A DNA stretch of 64,000 nt, taken from contig JAPVLO010000007.1 of the NCBI GenBank assembly GCA_027257055.1, positions 4,464,001 to 4,528,000 of the forward strand, read 5' to 3'. The notes beneath the pieces are model-generated. The model worked only from the letters and a program-made list of their open reading frames with translations, had not been told where the DNA came from and did no database searches. Position numbers and translations under genes: made by a program. The stretch comes from Cephalopachus bancanus. Lineage: Eukaryota; Chordata; Mammalia; Primates; Tarsiidae. Shown one piece after another: positions 61,745 through 64,000 of this stretch (the first letter of the stretch is position 1; every line of letters starts with the position of its first letter).

Positions 61745-62469
61745 TTCTTTCTTTCTTTTTTTTAGAGACAGGGTCTGTTGCCCAGGCTGGAGTGCAGTGG
61801 TACAATCATACCTCACTGCAGCCTTGACTTCCTGGCCTCAGGCAATCCTATTACCTCAGCCTCCTGAGTACCTGGAACTACAAAGAGGGACCCCCAAAAA
61901 AACCCAGAATTTATTTATAAAAATTGTGTATTTATTTTTTCATGTTTAAACTTCAGTCACCTTCAAAGTCCTCTCCGTTTGATGCAATACAGCTATTGAG
62001 ATGCTTTTTCCACTGCTCAAAACAGTTTTTAAACTCATCAGTGTTGATGCCTTTGAGTGCTTCTGCTGTTTTTTTGTTTCACCTCTTCCACATCAGGAAG
62101 ATGTTTGCCTTTGAGGACTTTTTTCATCCAGAGGGGGAAAAAAGTGGCTCAGGGTAAACAGGGAGGGTGGGGCACAGGGGTCATGTGGTTTTTTTAAATC
62201 CAAAACTGCTGAACATTCAGTGTGGTGTGGGCAGGTGCGCTCGTAAATCACCAATCATGAAATGTGTTGAAAGAATCTCCAAAAAAAAATTCACCAAAGC
62301 AGAATGTAGCTTCTTGCAACAATGCTAGCTGGTTCACAGATTCCAATGGGTTTCTAGAACGTTCGCCTAGGGAAAAAGCCTGTACTCCAATGGGCCCACC
62401 CTCCAACAGATAATTTTAGGGTTATTTGGGTTTCCCTTTGTACAGGTGCATGCCATCACACCCGGATAA
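61745..62469 (-). mobile_element. Alu monomer split by a mariner
   Basis: The part 61745-61880 reads gagacagggtctgttgccca to cctgagtacctggaacta. It resumes after the mariner at 62443 as caggtgcatgccatcacacc. ctgtttt flanks both ends (about 61738 and 62470). Removing the mariner restores a continuous Alu. Confidence 0.85.
61881..62440 (-). mobile_element. Mariner-like DNA transposon, internally deleted, TA duplication
   Basis: The 560-bp element is flanked by TA at 61879-61880 and 62441-62442. Its ends are inverted repeats: left caaagagggacccccaaaa and right, reverse-complemented, caaagggaaacccaaataac. On the minus strand about 62130-61960 encodes a relic of the transposase C-terminus (INTDEFKNCFEQWKKHLNS, then CIASNGEDFEGD and a stop), the usual mariner tail. 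A full element is about 1.3 kb, so the middle is missing and it could not move itself. Confidence 0.9.
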
Positions 62470-62684
62470 CTGTTTTAACTTGGACTTAAGTTTTCAACTC
62501 AGTGGGGTAAATATCTAAGCACAAGTCTGCTGGATCACACGGGGATGCTTAGCTTCATGTTGCTCCCACCAGCTGCGACGTGCATTCCTGTTGCCCCACA
62601 TCCGCACCAGCACCCGGTGATGTCAGTGCCTGGATGATAGTCTCCAACAGGTGTTCGGCGGCACTTCCTCGTTTCTGTCTTTCA

Positions 62685-62950
62685 GGGTCTTGCTCTGTCA
62701 CCCCCGCTGGAGTGCAGTGGTGCGATCATAGCTCACTGCAGCCTCTGACTCCTGGGCTCAAGCAATCCTCCCAAGTAGCTGGGAGGGATCACAGGTACAT
62801 GCCTCCACGCCCAGCTAATTTTTTGATATTTTGTAGAGACAAGGTCTCGCTGTGTTCCCCAGGCTGGTCTCAAACTCCTGGGCTCAAAAATCCTCCTGCC
62901 TAAACCTCCCAAAGTGCTGGGATTAGAGGTGTGGACCCCTGCACCCGGCC
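62685..62950 (-). mobile_element. Old Alu (AluJ-like), antisense
   Basis: gggtcttgctctgtcacccc to ggacccctgcacccggcc, with the older gcgatcatagctcactgcag left arm. It sits at the distal edge of the L1 fragment. Confidence 0.88.
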
Positions 62951-63045
62951 TCCCTGTTTTAATGTGCCTTCCCCGGGGATGGGTGAGGGTCATCTTTTCT
63001 TTTCATTTTTTTTAGATTAGAAAATATAGTTTATTTAGAAAGTAA

Positions 63046-63078
63046 ATTAGAGAGAGAGAGAGAGAGAGGGAGAGACGG
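63046..63078. repeat. (GA)n microsatellite
   Basis: About 13 consecutive ga units followed by gggagagacggggtggggga. It is not obviously part of another element. Confidence 0.9.
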
Positions 63079-63239
63079 GGTGGGGGAGGGGGGATTCCAA
63101 AGCTTAAGAAAACATGGTCTGACCATAGCTCAAAGAGCACATGGACACATCATAGTTTAGCAAGGCAATGGCAAAATCAAGGGGCATCTTTTCACAAACG
63201 TTCCTGCCCTGCATGTCTCCTTGGCGAGCTGGCAGTTTT

Positions 63240-63450
63240 GTTCGACATTTTACACAGTTAAACATGCAGTTGGGCATGACCCAGCCACTCCACTGTCAGG
63301 TATTTACCAAGAGAAATGAGCCAGATATCCACACACAAGACTGTATACCGCCACCATGACTTTTCATAATTGCCCCAAATTTGAAACAACTTAAATATCC
63401 ATCAGTGACAAGTGGACAAACCGTGGGACACTCAGCAGGAGAAAGGCAAA
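63240..63450 (+). mobile_element. Old L1 fragment, sense
   Basis: The order tgacccagccactccactgt, tatttaccaagagaaatgag, gaaacaacttaaatatccat and ggacaaaccgtggga matches the 3' end of L1 ORF2 at high divergence. It is non-functional. Confidence 0.75.
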
Positions 63451-64000
63451 GCCCAGACCCACATAGCACCACGGCAGACCCCACGGGGCTGCTCTGCAGG
63501 AAAGAAGGCTGAGGGACAAAACTACAGACACAGGCAGAGTGGGCGGCAGGGGAGGCTGTGTCACGAACCCCGTAGGTGTCCCAGGGTGTCCACCATTCTG
63601 TGAGGGCCACAGGGCAGCAACCACATGGCATAGGAAGGTGGGCCCTTCTGCCCAGAGGGGTCTGACCCCACCTCGGTGACTCATGGGAATTCCTGGAGGG
63701 GCCATTCTTGTGGGCAAGAGTGGAAACCACAGAGGGTGCCTCCAGGTACATTCATGTCTTGAGGGCCACCTGGCCCTTCCTGAGCCACGGTGCCTACTGG
63801 GATGGGTCTACTTTCCCACAGAGCTTCCAGGGCACATGAGGAAGAAACCAGGTGGTGGGAGCCCCTATGCGTCCAGGGCACAGGGCTGCTTCCCACAGCC
63901 TCCACGACCGTGAGCCACAGCATGCAGAGCTCCTGCCATGCGGCCCCAGACCTTCACCTGTTGTGTGCCCACGGGGGCCTACAGTATCCTTGGGCTCCTC
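63451..64000. other. Intergenic end of window
   Basis: Unique GC-moderate sequence. In human the next gene in this direction is OSBPL2, whose 3' end would lie a few kb upstream of ADRM1. I cannot recognise any OSBPL2 coding exon here. Confidence 0.5.

Larger units (their letters stand above)
60890..62684. mobile_element. Old L1 (L1M-type) fragment, interrupted three ways
   Basis: Segments 60890-61079, about 61380-61744 and about 62470-62684 follow the order of a familiar old L1 region: tttttaagagcaattttggg; aactggtgaccctacgttga; gggtctggacaagggcacag; gaattaagctactataaac; aagttttcaactcagtgggg; ttgctcccaccagctgcgac. The gaps are filled by an LTR, and by an Alu that itself contains a mariner. 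Identification is by eye. Confidence 0.65.

Noticed and set aside
61960..62130. Functional transposase gene
   Set aside because: Only the C-terminal relic of a mariner transposase is present and the element is less than half the normal length, so it is a non-autonomous fossil.
63451..64000. 3' UTR of OSBPL2 on the minus strand
   Set aside because: Human gene order makes it likely nearby, but no coding exon, stop context or recognisable UTR sequence is visible. A TTTATT near 63030 (AATAAA on minus) is in repeat-rich DNA.

Overview
This window is ordinary nuclear DNA from a primate. It holds two protein-coding genes that face each other tail to tail. The plus strand carries almost all of LAMA5 (laminin subunit alpha-5). 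The window opens inside intron 1 and contains 78 coding exons, called exons 2 to 79 here, from base 2680 to the stop codon at 53226-53228. The minus strand carries the complete coding region of ADRM1 (RPN13, the 26S proteasome ubiquitin receptor), from its start codon at 58049-58051 to its stop at 53848-53850. The pair matches the LAMA5/ADRM1 neighbourhood of human 20q13.33, seen here in reverse orientation. I placed every exon by reading the splice signals and checking that reading-frame phase carries through every junction. The LAMA5 exons sum to 10,860 nt (3,619 residues plus stop). The ADRM1 exons sum to 1,224 nt (407 residues plus stop).

The organism looks like a strepsirrhine primate (lemur or loris group) rather than human or another monkey or ape. 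The dimeric 7SL-derived SINEs are clearly Alu, but the youngest copies share a non-human diagnostic pattern. Several still have perfect target-site duplications. This assignment is inference from repeat sequence.

Layout: 1-2679 intron 1; 2680-13285 laminin N-terminal domain; 13188-30150 first LE (laminin EGF-like) array; 30335-35392 large domain IV/L4 region; 35479-36957 second LE array; 36901-38628 L4a domain with two RGD motifs; 39341-41752 third LE array; 42369-47985 coiled coil; 48057-51067 LG1-3; 51160-53228 furin-like linker and LG4-5; 53229-53545 LAMA5 3' UTR; about 53730-58051 ADRM1; about 58050-58900 CpG-rich ADRM1 promoter; 58900-64000 intergenic DNA dominated by old L1, an LTR, Alus and a mariner. 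LAMA5 encodes a basement-membrane heterotrimer subunit. ADRM1 encodes an intracellular proteasome subunit. They are neighbours but share no pathway that I know of.

I found no undescribed biological system. The points most worth checking are a 72-nt in-frame segment in the LG5 exon that looks like a retained small intron, two GC-AG introns in LAMA5, a mariner inserted in an Alu that is itself inside an old L1, a 13-copy 45-bp tandem repeat in intron 6, and a roughly 700-bp pure pyrimidine tract in intron 53.
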